Both the position numbers and the translations under genes were made by a program. A DNA stretch of 62,668 nucleotides from Ligilactobacillus ceti DSM 22408 (lineage in GTDB: Bacteria > Bacillota > Bacilli > Lactobacillales > Lactobacillaceae): the NCBI RefSeq assembly GCF_000423245.1, contig NZ_AUHP01000014.1, positions 1 to 62,668 of the forward strand, written 5' to 3'. Position 1 is the stretch's first letter, and every line of letters starts with the position of its first letter. The notes beneath the pieces were generated by a model that saw only the letters and a program-made list of their open reading frames with translations, did not search any database and was not told the origin of the DNA. Below, piece after piece: positions 16,880 to 32,230 of the stretch.

Positions 16880-17917
16880 TTACTCTTTTCTCATTTTAAT
16901 CATACCATCATCAGTTACACCTTGTTGTGACAAATCTTCTACACCTTGCACAAAATAATCTTTTGCTTCTTGGACATCTGGATTCATCTTTCTTTGCATA
17001 TCTGGAATAGCTTTAACATTTGCGAAAATTTCAATATGTTGTTTTAAATTAGTGAATTCCATTGGTGCATCTCCACCGTATTCACCATCAATATTAATCA
17101 TTAACTTTTCATCATTTTGAATTGGTTTAGCAATTAGTTTCGTTGTTTTTGTATAAATAATCCGATCATCATCAACATGTTTACCGCCATTTAAGACCAT
17201 TGTTAAAAGCTGTAACATCTCAACAACATTACTTGGCTTAACAATAATCAAAGTAAACTTACCATCATCTAAAGATGCGTCCGGAACAATTTGTTCAAAA
17301 CCACCGATGGAATTGGTTAAAGCTAATAAAAACATGGATGCCTTACCATCATAAACGCCTTCATCATACTCTAAATGCATATCGATCGGCTTCATCCGTG
17401 GTAAAATTTCTGCACCTTTAATTAAATAAGCTAAATAACCAAATAATGATTTAACTCGAGATGGCACACCATATGTTAATTCCGTTAAGGAACCACCACC
17501 AGCAATATTAACAAAATAAGCTTGATTCGCTAATCCAATATCAATTTTAAATGTATCACCTTGCGCAATAAATTTAGCTGCTGCTACTGGATCTTCACGC
17601 GGGATTTTCAAAGCGCGCGCATAATCATTCGTCGTTCCAGCAGGAATGATACCTAATTTTGGTCGTTGTTCTAAAGGAGCAATCCCATTCACAACTTCAT
17701 TAATTGTTCCATCTCCACCAGCAGCTACAATCACATCAAATCCAGCTAAAGCTGCGCGACGAGCTTCATTTTGAGCTGAATTAGGTTCAGGTGTCGTTGC
17801 AAATGCACTTGTTTCATATCCAGCTGCTTCTAAAATATTTAAAATTTCAACCAAATCATTTTTCATTGCTTCTCTACCTGAAGTAGGATTGTAAATAATT
17901 CGACAACGTTTTTGCAT
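16880..17917 (-). CDS. dagK: Diacylglycerol kinase (DagK/DgkB type)
   Basis: Start set at ATG 17917 (345 aa) seven nt after GGGGAG; three in-frame ATGs upstream overlap that site. The DAGK catalytic domain shows YNPTSGRE near residue 10 and the nucleotide-binding GGDGTINEVVNG near 63-74. It phosphorylates diacylglycerol to phosphatidic acid, recycling the lipid made when lipoteichoic acid is built. It is the last gene of the pcrA operon, 40 bp after gatB, an order shared with Bacillus and enterococci. A C-terminal tail beyond about residue 300 is polar. Confidence 0.92.
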   Translation of the reverse strand: MQKRCRIIYNPTSGREAMKNDLVEILNILEAAGYETSAFATTPEPNSAQNEARRAALAGFDVIVAAGGDGTINEVVNGIAPLEQRPKLGIIPAGTTNDYARALKIPREDPVAAAKFIAQGDTFKIDIGLANQAYFVNIAGGGSLTELTYGVPSRVKSLFGYLAYLIKGAEILPRMKPIDMHLEYDEGVYDGKASMFLLALTNSIGGFEQIVPDASLDDGKFTLIIVKPSNVVEMLQLLTMVLNGGKHVDDDRIIYTKTTKLIAKPIQNDEKLMINIDGEYGGDAPMEFTNLKQHIEIFANVKAIPDMQRKMNPDVQEAKDYFVQGVEDLSQQGVTDDGMIKMRKE

Positions 17918-17957
17918 TTGATTTCTCCCCATCATCATAAAACTTACAGTTTATGAC

Positions 17958-19391
17958 TTATCTTTGATTCAAACTTGCCATCAATAATTTATTAACCATT
18001 TTCGGATTGGCCATACCACGTGTTTGTTTCATAATTTGACCAACTAAGAAACCAACCGCACGATCTTTACCATTTTTGAAATCTTCAATAGATTGTTCAT
18101 TATTATCTAAAATTTCATCAATAATTGGTTGTAATTTAGCAGGATCAGATAATTGAACCATACCTTTTTCTTCAACCCAAGCTTGTGGATCAGTATCGTT
18201 AGTAATAATTTCTTTAAAGACTTTTTTAGCAATCTTAGAAGAAATTGTTCCATCAACAATTAATTTAATCATCGTTGCTAAATGTTCTGGTGTTAACGCT
18301 GTTTCATCTAAAGCCATCTTTTGAGCATTCATATAAGCATTAACTTCACCCATTAACCAGTTAGCTGCTAATTTAGCATCTGCCCCAGCGTTAACTGTTG
18401 CATCATAAAAATCGGACATTTCTTTAGTCTGTGTTAAGACACCAGCATCATATTCTGGAATACCCCATTCGTTCACATAACGTGCACGACGTTTATCTGG
18501 CATTTCAGGAATTTCACCACGAACTTTTTCAATCCATTCTTCAGAAATATGAATTGGTGGAATATCTGGTTCTGGGAAATAACGATAATCATTAGCTTCT
18601 TCTTTTGAACGTAATAAACTTGTTGTGCCAGTAACATCATCGAAACGACGTGTTTCTTGTTGGATTTCTCCACCTGTTAACAAGACTCCTTGTTGACGTT
18701 TGGATTCATATTGAATACCTTTACGTACGTGTTCAAAAGAGTTTAAGTTCTTCATTTCTGTTCTGACACCTAATTTATCAGCACCATAAGGACGTACAGA
18801 AACGTTAACATCCGCACGCATCGAACCTTCTTCCATTTTCACATCAGAAATACCTGTAAATTGGATAATTTGACGTAATTTAGTTAAATAAGCCACCGCT
18901 TCTTCTGGTGAAGATAAATCTGGTTCCGCTACGATTTCAACTAATGGTGTCCCTTGACGATTCAAATCAACATATGAATAGCCATCATCTTTATGAGAGT
19001 TCTTACCTGCATCTTCTTCCATATGAATTTCATGGATTCGGACTTTCTTTGTACTACCATCTTCTAAATCAATTTCAACCCAACCATCATGACCGATTGG
19101 TGTTTGGAATTGCGTAATTTGGTAAGCTTTTGGATTATCAGGATAAAAATAATTTTTACGATCGTAATGAATATCTTGTTCGATTTCGCAGTTTAAAGCT
19201 AAAGCTGCACGCATCGCAAATTCTAAAGCACCCTTATTCACAACTGGTAATACCCCAGGATATCCCCAATCAATTACGTTTGTATTTGTATTTTGTTCAG
19301 CACCATATTGAACTGGTGATGGTGAATAGGCTTTTGATTTTGTCTGCATTTCAATATGGACTTCTAAGCCGACTGTTGTTTCAAAATTCAT
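17958..19391 (-). CDS. gatB: Aspartyl/glutamyl-tRNA amidotransferase subunit B
   Basis: A 477-residue subunit that binds the mischarged tRNA and activates its side chain with ATP. The N-terminal GLEVHIEM and the central [24 protein letters not shown]-type region (split here as RFDD...[10 protein letters not shown]) identify GatB, and the C-terminal Yqey tail follows. It overlaps gatA by one base (stop/start TAATG). With GatC and GatA it converts Glu-tRNA(Gln) to Gln-tRNA(Gln), needed when no GlnRS exists. The tRNA-Gln gene lies in this same window. Confidence 0.96.
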   Translation of the reverse strand: MNFETTVGLEVHIEMQTKSKAYSPSPVQYGAEQNTNTNVIDWGYPGVLPVVNKGALEFAMRAALALNCEIEQDIHYDRKNYFYPDNPKAYQITQFQTPIGHDGWVEIDLEDGSTKKVRIHEIHMEEDAGKNSHKDDGYSYVDLNRQGTPLVEIVAEPDLSSPEEAVAYLTKLRQIIQFTGISDVKMEEGSMRADVNVSVRPYGADKLGVRTEMKNLNSFEHVRKGIQYESKRQQGVLLTGGEIQQETRRFDDVTGTTSLLRSKEEANDYRYFPEPDIPPIHISEEWIEKVRGEIPEMPDKRRARYVNEWGIPEYDAGVLTQTKEMSDFYDATVNAGADAKLAANWLMGEVNAYMNAQKMALDETALTPEHLATMIKLIVDGTISSKIAKKVFKEIITNDTDPQAWVEEKGMVQLSDPAKLQPIIDEILDNNEQSIEDFKNGKDRAVGFLVGQIMKQTRGMANPKMVNKLLMASLNQR

Positions 19392-20854
19392 TAAGCTTGA
19401 CCTCCAATCACAGGAATTTCTTTGTGGAAGGAAGTAGCTTGTTCAAAAGCATATCCTGCCCGATATAATGTTTGTTCAGCAAATTGTGGGGCGATTAATT
19501 GTAAACCAATTGGTAATCCTTGTGAGAAACCAGCTGGAATTGACATCCCTGGTAAACCTGCTAAGTTAGTTGGAATTGTTAAAATATCATTCATATACAT
19601 TGTTACAGGATCATCGATTTTTTCACCTAAACCATAAGCTACTGTTGGTGCTGTTGGTCCTAAGATTAAATCATAATCTTGATATACTTTAGCGAAATCT
19701 TGACAAATTAATGTCCGAACTTGTGCTGCTTTCTTAAAGAATGCATCATATGTTCCGGCAGATAAAGAGAATGTCCCTAACATAATACGACGTTTAACTT
19801 CATCACCAAAACCTTGCGAACGTGATTTAACATAAACTTCTTCTAAAGTCTTTACATCAGGTGCACGATAACCATAACGAATTCCATCAAAACGTTCTAA
19901 GTTAGATGATGCTTCTGATGAAGCAATAATATAATAAACACCCACACCATATTTACTATGAGGTAAAGAAACTTCCTCTACTTTAGCGCCTAAAGTTTCA
20001 AAAGTTGTAATAGCGTTTTTGATAGCTGCTTTAACATCTTCTGCCACACCTTCGCCTAAATATTCTTTAGGAACAGCAATCTTCATTCCTTTAACACCAT
20101 CAGCGATTCCTTGTGTAAAATCAGGAACTGGTTGTGCAGATGTTGTAAAATCACGTGCATCTTGTCCACTAATTGCATTTAAAACTAAAGCATTATCTTT
20201 AACTGTACGTGTAAATGGTCCGATTTGATCTAAACTAGATGCAAACGCAATTAAACCATATCGTGAAACACGACCATAAGTTGGTTTCATACCAACAATA
20301 CCGTTAAAGGCTGCTGGTTGACGAATAGATCCACCAGTATCAGAGCCTAAACTAGCTAAAACTTCGCCAGAAGCAACTGCTGCTGCAGACCCACCAGAAG
20401 AACCACCAGGAACTTTAGTTTGGTCCCATGCATTTTTAGTTTTCTTAAATGCAGATGTTTCTGTGGAACTACCCATCGCAAATTCATCCATGTTTAATTT
20501 ACCAACATTAATCATTTGCGCAGCTTGTAATTTTTCCATAACAGTTGCATCGTAAATTGGTTCAAAGTTTTCTAACATTTTACTTGCAGCTGTTGTTCTT
20601 AAATCTTTAGTTACAATATTATCTTTAATCCCAATTGGAATACCTGCTAATACATTATCAGCGTCAATTCCTTGAGCATCGATTTCACGTGCTGTTTGTA
20701 ATGCTTTTTCTTCATTTAAAGTTAAAAAAGCGTCCACAACTGGTTCTTTTTCTTTGATGCCAGCGAAAGTTGCTTTTGTTAATTCTTCAGCACTAATTTC
20801 TTTATTTACTAAACTAGTATGTAAACTAGCTAAATCATTTTTAAAATAATCCAT
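19391..20854 (-). CDS. gatA: Glutamyl-tRNA(Gln) amidotransferase subunit A
   Basis: A 487-residue amidase-signature enzyme. The Ser-cisSer-Lys triad lies in GIKDN (Lys near 75), [10 protein letters not shown] (Ser near 152) and [12 protein letters not shown] (Ser near 175). It releases ammonia from glutamine for the transamidation done by GatB. Two bases separate it from gatC and it overlaps gatB, so the three are translated together. Length is typical. Confidence 0.97.
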   Translation of the reverse strand: MDYFKNDLASLHTSLVNKEISAEELTKATFAGIKEKEPVVDAFLTLNEEKALQTAREIDAQGIDADNVLAGIPIGIKDNIVTKDLRTTAASKMLENFEPIYDATVMEKLQAAQMINVGKLNMDEFAMGSSTETSAFKKTKNAWDQTKVPGGSSGGSAAAVASGEVLASLGSDTGGSIRQPAAFNGIVGMKPTYGRVSRYGLIAFASSLDQIGPFTRTVKDNALVLNAISGQDARDFTTSAQPVPDFTQGIADGVKGMKIAVPKEYLGEGVAEDVKAAIKNAITTFETLGAKVEEVSLPHSKYGVGVYYIIASSEASSNLERFDGIRYGYRAPDVKTLEEVYVKSRSQGFGDEVKRRIMLGTFSLSAGTYDAFFKKAAQVRTLICQDFAKVYQDYDLILGPTAPTVAYGLGEKIDDPVTMYMNDILTIPTNLAGLPGMSIPAGFSQGLPIGLQLIAPQFAEQTLYRAGYAFEQATSFHKEIPVIGGQA

Positions 20855-20856
20855 TA

Positions 20857-21159
20857 TTAAGCATCCTCGCTTCCATCAATAATTGCTGGAACTTTAATGT
20901 AACCATCTTCTGATTCAGGTACATTTCTCATTAATAAATCACGATCAGTTCCTTTAACCGCAATATCTTCACGTAAAACATTATGTGCATCAGTCACATG
21001 AGTTGTTACTGGAACATCAGTTGTATCAACTTCACTTAATTCTTGCACCATATTAATAATTTCATCCATTTGACCAGTGAATGTTTCTAATTCATTTTCG
21101 TTAAATGCAAGTTTTGCTAAACTCGCTACGTGTGCAACTTCTTTTGCACTAATTGCCAT
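20857..21159 (-). CDS. gatC: Glutamyl-tRNA(Gln) amidotransferase subunit C
   Basis: A 100-residue helper with the [15 protein letters not shown] start of GatC and the conserved VxxLREDI-type segment (HNVLREDI). It wraps GatA and GatB together. First gene of gatCAB, 66 bp after camS; ATG 21159 is preceded by AGAAGGAAA. The gap may hold an extra promoter but none is clear. Confidence 0.95.
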   Translation of the reverse strand: MAISAKEVAHVASLAKLAFNENELETFTGQMDEIINMVQELSEVDTTDVPVTTHVTDAHNVLREDIAVKGTDRDLLMRNVPESEDGYIKVPAIIDGSEDA

Positions 21160-21225
21160 TACATTTCCTTCTTTCTATCCAATTTATCTTAATAGTTCTT
21201 ATTTTAGCATACCTTTTCCAAGTTT

Positions 21226-26623
<5,398 letters not shown>

Positions 26624-26661
26624 TTTAATTTCCAACCCTCTCGTAATTTCAATCATTAAAT

Positions 26662-26670
26662 ATTATAGCA
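26662..26670 (-). promoter_or_regulatory. Promoter of the pcrA operon
   Basis: Minus strand extended -10 TGC-TATAAT (26670-26662) without a clear -35. The predicted start site near 26655 rules out ATG 26656 as translation start. Confidence 0.6.
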
Positions 26671-26700
26671 AATTCAGCTTTCTATCGCTTGAAAAAAGCC

Positions 26701-26743
26701 AAAAGACCGTGTCTTAAGTTCGCCCTAAAACAAACGGTCTTTT
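26701..26743 (-). terminator. Probable terminator of the purK-like gene
   Basis: Perfect 10 bp stem AAAAGACCGT/ACGGTCTTTT with a long 23-nt loop, just after the purK-like stop. The outer A-T pairs give a T run on either strand. Confidence 0.6.
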
Positions 26744-26750
26744 CGTTAAT

Positions 26751-27875
26751 TTATTCCCAAATACCTGTTGATTCAATTTGATCTTTCGCCGCATGAATCG
26801 TTGGTGCCGTCACAAGTAAATAACCCATATTGCGCCCTTGAAGTGATTTAGGATATCGATAAAAATTATAAAACCAATTATCTTTTAAAATCCATTGCGT
26901 ACGAATATCTTCCATTTTATCTTTTTCTAACATCACAACTGCTGTGGCTGCGAGTAACTTTGGTGTTGCCATTGGTAAATTACAAATTGTCCGCAAATGT
27001 TGTTCAAACATCGAGATATTCGTAGCTTTATCAAACACAAATCCAGTTTGACTCAACGTTGGAACGAATTTTTTCACATATAGATTACCTTGTTCTGTCA
27101 TATAAAATGAAACTTGCATCACGCCAACATATTCTAAAGCTGTCGCAATTTGACTTGCAATTCGTTTAATTTCTGTTTCAACAGGATCGCTAATTTGACT
27201 CGGAACTAGCACTTGATGCAAATGATATTCACGATAAACATCTTGTGCAATTGGGAAAAATTTCAAATTCCCTAAACAATCCCGACTTAAAATAATTGAT
27301 AGTTCTTGACTGTAAGGAATTAAAGATTCTAAAACATAAGTTCCCTGTTCGATAATATCACTACATTTAGCTATATCAGTTTGTTTACGAATAATACGTT
27401 GCCGATTTTTGAAAAAGCCCTTTTGAATTGGTTTTAAAATACAAGGATAACCAATTGAACCAATCGTTTGATAAATATCATCTAAACTAACAATTGTCGC
27501 ATAAGGTGCAATATTAATATTCAATTGTTCTAAAAAAGTCCGTTCTAATAAACGATCTTGTGCAATTACTAAAGCTTCTTTATTTTGAGGAATATATGTA
27601 TATTGACTTAAATATTCAATAATATCCGCAGCAACTTGAACTGATTCATAAACAACCACATCACATCGTTCACCAAAATCACGGAGTTTCCCTAAATCAA
27701 ATAATTCACCCACAATTTTCACATCACTAGCTTTTAAAGTTGGGCTTGCTTCCTGATTACTATAAGCAATCACCGTTAAACCTAATTTCTTAGCAGCTTC
27801 AACTAACATAATTCCGTTTGGACTATCACCGATAACACCTAACGTATCCCCAGGAAAAATTATTTTCTTATCCAT
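26751..27875 (-). CDS. Degenerate PurK-like ATP-grasp protein
   Basis: Start set at ATG 27875 (374 aa), with GGGGA upstream. The N-terminal PGDTLGVIGDSPNG resembles the PurK nucleotide-binding start, and the ATP-grasp region (SIGYPCILK) and FEQHLRTICNLPM match PurK spacing. But the ATP-grasp loop that reads YDGKG in PurK is FFKNRQ here, and the PRPHNSGH-type motif is replaced by PTLSQTGF. No purE or pur operon is adjacent. It follows xpt-pbuX behind a terminator. It may be a non-catalytic or altered-substrate paralogue; carboxyaminoimidazole synthesis is doubtful. Confidence 0.75.
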   Translation of the reverse strand: MDKKIIFPGDTLGVIGDSPNGIMLVEAAKKLGLTVIAYSNQEASPTLKASDVKIVGELFDLGKLRDFGERCDVVVYESVQVAADIIEYLSQYTYIPQNKEALVIAQDRLLERTFLEQLNINIAPYATIVSLDDIYQTIGSIGYPCILKPIQKGFFKNRQRIIRKQTDIAKCSDIIEQGTYVLESLIPYSQELSIILSRDCLGNLKFFPIAQDVYREYHLHQVLVPSQISDPVETEIKRIASQIATALEYVGVMQVSFYMTEQGNLYVKKFVPTLSQTGFVFDKATNISMFEQHLRTICNLPMATPKLLAATAVVMLEKDKMEDIRTQWILKDNWFYNFYRYPKSLQGRNMGYLLVTAPTIHAAKDQIESTGIWE

Positions 27876-27955
27876 CTTTTCACTACTTCCCCTACTAATT
27901 ACAAGCTTACGCTCCATTTTCTTTATCTTTAATTTTACCATATTTTAACGCAAAA

Positions 27956-27982
27956 AAAGAACGTGTAGTTAACACGTTCTTT
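27956..27982 (-). terminator. Terminator of xpt-pbuX
   Basis: 11 bp stem (27956-27966 with 27972-27982), 5-nt loop, A/T runs on both sides. It lies between pbuX and the purK-like gene, so the latter has its own start or depends on readthrough. Confidence 0.88.
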
Positions 27983-27994
27983 TAAAATTAATTT

Positions 27995-29335
27995 TTAGTT
28001 ATCAAATGTAATTAAAGGTTCATCTTCTTGTGTAATTTGTTCTTGATCTAAACCTTCTTTACCCTTAAATGCTAAGTTCATAACAACTGAACTAATACTT
28101 GCAACAACAATCCCGTTACCTAAGAATAATTGAATTGTCCGTGGTAAGTTTTGGAAGATTTGCGGATAAATAGAAACCCCAAGTCCTAATCCGACTGAAA
28201 CAGCTACAATTAAAATATTACGTTCATCATGGAAATCAACATCCAATAACATCCGAATACCTTGAACACTAATCATTGAGAACATAACTAGCATCGCGCC
28301 ACCTAAAACTGGATTAGGAATAATTGTTGCCAAGGCTCCTGCTTTTGGTAATAAACCTAATAACATCAAGAAGGCTGCTGACCAATAAATTGGTCGTTTT
28401 GTTTTAATACCTGATAATTCTAATAAACCAACGTTTTGTGAGAAAGTTGTATATGGGAATGTATTAAATACCCCACCTAAAATAACTGCTAAACCTTCAG
28501 CACGGTAACCAAGCTTCAAATCTTTTGTAGTAATTTTCTTGTCTAAAATATTACCTAAGGCAAAATAAACACCTGTTGATTCAACCATTGATACAAGTGA
28601 AATAATAATCATTGTAACAGCGGAAGACCATTCGAATTGTGGTGCACCAAAGTAAAATGGTTGTGGGAAGTGGAACCAAGGAGCGTTAATAATTGGATCA
28701 AGAGATACTAATCCGAAAAAGGCTGCAATGATTGTTCCGACAATTAAACCAATTAAAACAGAAATTGAATTTAAAAATCCTCGTCCCCAAATTTGCACTA
28801 CTAAAATAATTAAAACAGTTAAGAATCCAACACCAATATTTACTAAACTACCAAAGTCTGGGCTGCTAACTTGGCCACCACCTAAGTTAGAAACAGCGAT
28901 TGGAATTAATGATAAACCGATGACTGTAATTAAAGAACCTGTCACAACCGGCGGGAATAATTTTTTAACTTTCGCAAACTGCCCCGCAATTAAAACAACA
29001 AATATCCCGGCAATAATAATCGCTCCGTACATTGTTCCGATTGTAAATTGTTGACCAATCATTTTCAAAGGTTCCACAGCTTGAATCGCACAACCTAAAA
29101 CAACTGGCAATCCAATTCCGTAATAGCGATTACGCATTAACTGCAAGAATGTTGCAAGTCCACACATAAAAATATCAATCGATACTAAATACGTCATTTC
29201 TGTACTTGTAAAATGTAATGCTGTCCCGATTAATAATGGTACGGCAATCGCACCCGAATACATAGCTAATAAATGTTGAATACCTAAAATAGCAGCTTTA
29301 CCATGACCAACTTCTTTAACTTTATTCTCTTTCAT
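27995..29335 (-). CDS. pbuX: Xanthine permease (NCS2/NAT family)
   Basis: Start set at ATG 29335 (446 aa) eight nt after GGGAG; an earlier ATG overlaps the ribosome site. About fourteen membrane segments. The NAT signature region (QNVGLLELSGIKTKRP) and the PNPVLGGAMLVMFSMI segment mark a xanthine/uric-acid-type NCS2 transporter. Co-transcribed with xpt 31 bp downstream of its stop and placed under the purine riboswitch, which supports xanthine as substrate. Confidence 0.92.
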   Translation of the reverse strand: MKENKVKEVGHGKAAILGIQHLLAMYSGAIAVPLLIGTALHFTSTEMTYLVSIDIFMCGLATFLQLMRNRYYGIGLPVVLGCAIQAVEPLKMIGQQFTIGTMYGAIIIAGIFVVLIAGQFAKVKKLFPPVVTGSLITVIGLSLIPIAVSNLGGGQVSSPDFGSLVNIGVGFLTVLIILVVQIWGRGFLNSISVLIGLIVGTIIAAFFGLVSLDPIINAPWFHFPQPFYFGAPQFEWSSAVTMIIISLVSMVESTGVYFALGNILDKKITTKDLKLGYRAEGLAVILGGVFNTFPYTTFSQNVGLLELSGIKTKRPIYWSAAFLMLLGLLPKAGALATIIPNPVLGGAMLVMFSMISVQGIRMLLDVDFHDERNILIVAVSVGLGLGVSIYPQIFQNLPRTIQLFLGNGIVVASISSVVMNLAFKGKEGLDQEQITQEDEPLITFDN

Positions 29336-29365
29336 CTGCTCATCTCCCATTTTCATTGATTATTT

Positions 29366-29941
29366 TTATTCTTCGACAAAATGCACTTGATTTTCTGAAA
29401 ATGATGCAATCCGAGCTAATGATTCTAAACGAACGCCCCGATCTTTAATGAGTTGTGCTCCTTTTTGGAAACTCTTTTCAATTACGATACCGACGCCGAC
29501 AACATCAACACCAGCTGCTTCACAAATATCTAACAAGCCAATTACAGCTTGACCATTTGCTAAGAAATCATCAATAATTAAAACTTTATCGTTAGGATCT
29601 AAGAATTTACGATCGATAGAAATCGTGTTAGTAACTTTCTTTGTGTATGAATATACTTCTGCAGTATAAGCATTTTGATCTGTGATTGAACTTTTACTTT
29701 TACGTGCAAACACAACAGGTACTTGTAATAATAAACCGGCCATAATTGCTGGCGCAATCCCAGAAGCTTCAACTGTCACAATTCGAGTAATTTCTTCATC
29801 TTGGAAAAGACGAACAAATTCTTCCCCTACTTGTTTCATCAATTCTGGATCAATTTGGTGATTCAAAAATTGATTAACTTTCAATACATTTCCTGGTAAA
29901 ACAACGCCGTCTTCGTGAATTCTTTCTTCTAACAATTTCAT
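29366..29941 (-). CDS. xpt: Xanthine phosphoribosyltransferase
   Basis: A 191-residue type I PRTase. The PRPP-binding motif [13 protein letters not shown] lies near residues 120-132 and the N-terminal LEERIHEDG is typical for Xpt. It makes XMP from xanthine and PRPP. First gene after the riboswitch, followed by pbuX. ATG 29941 is preceded by GGGAGATG. Length matches family members (about 190). Confidence 0.96.
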   Translation of the reverse strand: MKLLEERIHEDGVVLPGNVLKVNQFLNHQIDPELMKQVGEEFVRLFQDEEITRIVTVEASGIAPAIMAGLLLQVPVVFARKSKSSITDQNAYTAEVYSYTKKVTNTISIDRKFLDPNDKVLIIDDFLANGQAVIGLLDICEAAGVDVVGVGIVIEKSFQKGAQLIKDRGVRLESLARIASFSENQVHFVEE

Positions 29942-29970
29942 TACGTTTTAACATCTCCCTTTTTAATTAT

Positions 29971-30011
29971 AAAAAAGACTCTTCTCACTTAAAAAATAAG
30001 TAAAAAAAGTC
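29971..30011 (-). terminator. Riboswitch-controlled terminator before xpt
   Basis: Minus-strand RNA arms 30011-29998 and 29990-29977 pair over 14 positions (three G-U), 7-nt loop, then six U (29976-29971). Its 5' arm overlaps the antiterminator partner 30005-29996. Confidence 0.85.
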
Positions 30012-30031
30012 CACGTCGGTTTTCTAATTTT

Positions 30032-30096
30032 ACTTATAGTCCAAGATTCTCGGTCTTAGGTAGAAACAGCTTTCCATATCAAAGCATTATATAAGT
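30032..30096 (-). promoter_or_regulatory. Purine (guanine/xanthine-class) riboswitch aptamer
   Basis: Minus strand: P1 arms ACTTATA (30096-30090) and TATAAGT (30038-30032); L2 with TGATATGG; J2/3 TTTCTACC; L3 ACCGAGAA; J3/1 ACTAT. The J3/1 pyrimidine equivalent to position 74 is C, the guanine-class state. The 3' strand of P1 plus the next bases (30037-30028) can instead pair perfectly over 10 bp with 30005-29996, the antiterminator. Ligand binding would therefore favour the terminator and switch xpt-pbuX off. Confidence 0.93.
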
Positions 30097-30111
30097 TTTT
30101 CTTTGGTTGTA

Positions 30112-30140
30112 ATAATAACATATATTCCTAGCTTGTTCAA
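30112..30140 (-). promoter_or_regulatory. Promoter of the riboswitch-xpt-pbuX unit
   Basis: Minus strand: -35 TTGAAC (30140-30135), 17 bp spacer, -10 TATTAT (30117-30112). Start site predicted near 30105, just before the aptamer. Confidence 0.78.
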
Positions 30141-30191
30141 CAGTAATTATTCGGTTTTTAAGCTACATTCTAGTTCATTTGGTTCGGAATA

Positions 30192-30893
30192 TTAATAATC
30201 ATACTGATTCAAATCATATTTTTCGATCAAATTGATTAATTTATCCGCATAATTCGGATCAGTGGCATAACCTTCTTGTTGTAAGGCACGGGCTGCTTTT
30301 TGATAATTTCCCGCCTGAACAACAGTTTGATAATGCGCTCGATCCCAATCAGTCCCTTTTACCAAAAGTTGCGTATGATCTTTCACAGATGCACTCCAAC
30401 TCGGATAAACCCGAAAATTAGCTTTAACCACAATCCATTGACCATTAATATATTCTTTCGTTTTCATTAAGGCGCTATTCACACCGGTCCCTTTCACTCC
30501 AAACAAATTATTATATTTAGTTGCTAGTTCACTTCGACCCCAATCTGATTCCAGGGCTGCTTGCGCTAAAATAATACTGGCAAAAATTTGATAATCTTTT
30601 TGTTCTTGTTGAGCGACAGGAGCTATTTTTTCAATGAAAGCTTTTTTAACGGCTGCATCCGGTTCATTGATTTGCGCTTGGTTAGGTGCTTGTTGACGAT
30701 TAATCCAATGTGTAATTTGAAAAGAAGCAACACTTAAAATTAAAACTACTAACAACAAATGTGTTACTTGAAGCTTACCGCGGCGCACAAAAAAATTATT
30801 TTGACGTCGCCAAAAACTGACTTTTTTCTTAAAATAAGTTGGTCGTTGCTGATTAGACGCGTTATAGGGGCGTTTTTTTGCCACGGCGCTCAC
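30192..30893 (-). CDS. Membrane-anchored glucosaminidase (GH73, LytG/FlgJ type)
   Basis: A 233-residue protein with a basic N-terminal cytoplasmic stretch, a signal-anchor helix (about 43-61) and an extracellular glucosaminidase domain (about 85-230). The catalytic Glu115 lies in QAALESDWG, followed by YNNLFGVKG and the YATDPNYADK segment typical of GH73. It cuts glycan strands of peptidoglycan. Twenty-one bp behind the ECF S component gene, likely the same transcript. No LysM or other wall-binding repeats are present. ATG 30893 is assumed. Confidence 0.88.
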   Translation of the reverse strand: MSAVAKKRPYNASNQQRPTYFKKKVSFWRRQNNFFVRRGKLQVTHLLLVVLILSVASFQITHWINRQQAPNQAQINEPDAAVKKAFIEKIAPVAQQEQKDYQIFASIILAQAALESDWGRSELATKYNNLFGVKGTGVNSALMKTKEYINGQWIVVKANFRVYPSWSASVKDHTQLLVKGTDWDRAHYQTVVQAGNYQKAARALQQEGYATDPNYADKLINLIEKYDLNQYDY

Positions 30894-30914
30894 CTTTCCT
30901 TTACAAAAGATTTT

Positions 30915-31502
30915 CTAATTAACTTTTCGTTTCAATAAAGGACGAGTTACAACAGGAACTACCACTCCAGCTAAAATCGCTTCGGGAATCCCATTCGTCC
31001 CAATAACACCTAATAAATATGGTAATAAAGCTTGCATATCAATGTGATACAACAATGGTGCTTGATGGCGATAAAAAAGATAGATTTGGCCTAATACTAA
31101 AATAGTATTAGTTAACGAACCTAAAACAGCTGCTATACAGCTAGCAAGCCATGTTTTTCGACCTTTTTTATGTAAAAACAAATATACATAACCTGCTACG
31201 ACACCTATTAAAATCCGCGGTAAAATTGCAATTAACGGATTTGTAAATACATAAACTGCTAAAGGACTCGTCGGCCAAACAAATGCGCGAATAAAAGTAA
31301 TCGTTCCCCAAACACCACCAACAATCCCGCCAAATTTAGGACCGCATAAAACAGCTGCCACTATTACCGTGATTTGAATAACGGTTAAGCTTAATGGTCC
31401 AATTGGAATATATCCAATTAACGGAATGAAATTTTGCATGATTATAATAGCTGTAAACAACGCTAACAAAGCTAACCGATAGGACTTCTTTTGCATGTGC
31501 AT
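30915..31502 (-). CDS. ECF transporter substrate-binding (S) component
   Basis: A 195-residue protein with about six membrane helices, the size of ECF S components. The N-terminal RLALLALFTAI segment carries the small-residue helix-1 pattern (ALxALF) that docks to EcfT. Vitamin specificity is not certain; the sequence most resembles the pantothenate-type (PanT) group in my memory, without proof. The energising module EcfA1-A2-T is encoded at 41333-43807. ATG 31502 follows GAGGTAAGAGATA. I see no riboswitch in front of it. Confidence 0.78.
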   Translation of the reverse strand: MHMQKKSYRLALLALFTAIIIMQNFIPLIGYIPIGPLSLTVIQITVIVAAVLCGPKFGGIVGGVWGTITFIRAFVWPTSPLAVYVFTNPLIAILPRILIGVVAGYVYLFLHKKGRKTWLASCIAAVLGSLTNTILVLGQIYLFYRHQAPLLYHIDMQALLPYLLGVIGTNGIPEAILAGVVVPVVTRPLLKRKVN

Positions 31503-31556
31503 TATCTCTTACCTCACTCATGAAAAATCTTTATCCTAAATTATAGCATAAAAAAA

Positions 31557-31581
31557 AGAACTATTTGTAAAAAATAGTTCT
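31557..31581 (-). terminator. Terminator of the marR-type gene
   Basis: 10 bp stem AGAACTATTT/AAATAGTTCT, 5-nt loop, T run on the minus strand. Confidence 0.85.
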
Positions 31582-31622
31582 CATTATTACTTATTAAGTT
31601 CTAACTTATAACAGTCGCTTGT

Positions 31623-32057
31623 TTAACTTAAGTTACTATCTGCAATAATTTCTGTAACTTGATGTAAAACACGTTTAAATGTTGCTAAATCACTTAAAGC
31701 AATTTCATCTTCTAATTTAATTTGCAAATCAATCCAATATTGAGCATCTGCTTCAAGCATATCAAGATATTTATCAGTTACATACAAGTGAGTAACACGA
31801 CGGTCCACATCATCAAGGCGTTTTTCAATCAAACCTAATTTAGTTAACTTTTTAATATGATAGTTCGTGTTTGGTGTTGATTGATCCAACATTTTAGAAA
31901 TAGTTCCAATTGTTGGTTCTTTTAATTGATAAATAGCTTCTAGATAGTATAAATCAACCACACCTAACTTAGCTAATTCGTCAATTGTTCCACTTGATTG
32001 TTCATGTAATCGTAAAACTTGCATTAAATTTGTCATAGATTTCTGTAATGAATTCAT
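31623..32057 (-). CDS. MarR-family transcriptional regulator
   Basis: Start set at ATG 32057 (144 aa) after AGGAGGAG; a longer frame begins upstream of that site. A winged helix-turn-helix spans about 30-100: the recognition region reads TPNTNYHIKKLTKLGLIEKR, followed by a wing DDVDRRVTHLYVTD with the MarR-typical DxRR. Flanking helices would make the dimer. A single-gene unit with its own terminator. No ligand or target can be told; the neighbours (tetR-type gene, S component) give no clear hint. Confidence 0.85.
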   Translation of the reverse strand: MNSLQKSMTNLMQVLRLHEQSSGTIDELAKLGVVDLYYLEAIYQLKEPTIGTISKMLDQSTPNTNYHIKKLTKLGLIEKRLDDVDRRVTHLYVTDKYLDMLEADAQYWIDLQIKLEDEIALSDLATFKRVLHQVTEIIADSNLS

Positions 32058-32230
32058 TGTAAAACTCCTCCTAAATAGCACGCCTGTTTATAGCAGCCAC
32101 AACTGCGTCTCTCTTACCGTATATGTACCTTTCGATAATTAAATTTTACGCTATTTAGAATAATGTGTAAAACAATACGACTTTATTTTTATAAATTTTT
32201 TTTACTTTTATAACTAGCCTTTTCTCACGT

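Noticed and set aside
26656-26656. ATG 26656 as the pcrA start
   Set aside because: It lies at the predicted transcription start after TGC-TATAAT; GTG 26623 with AGAGGG is more likely.
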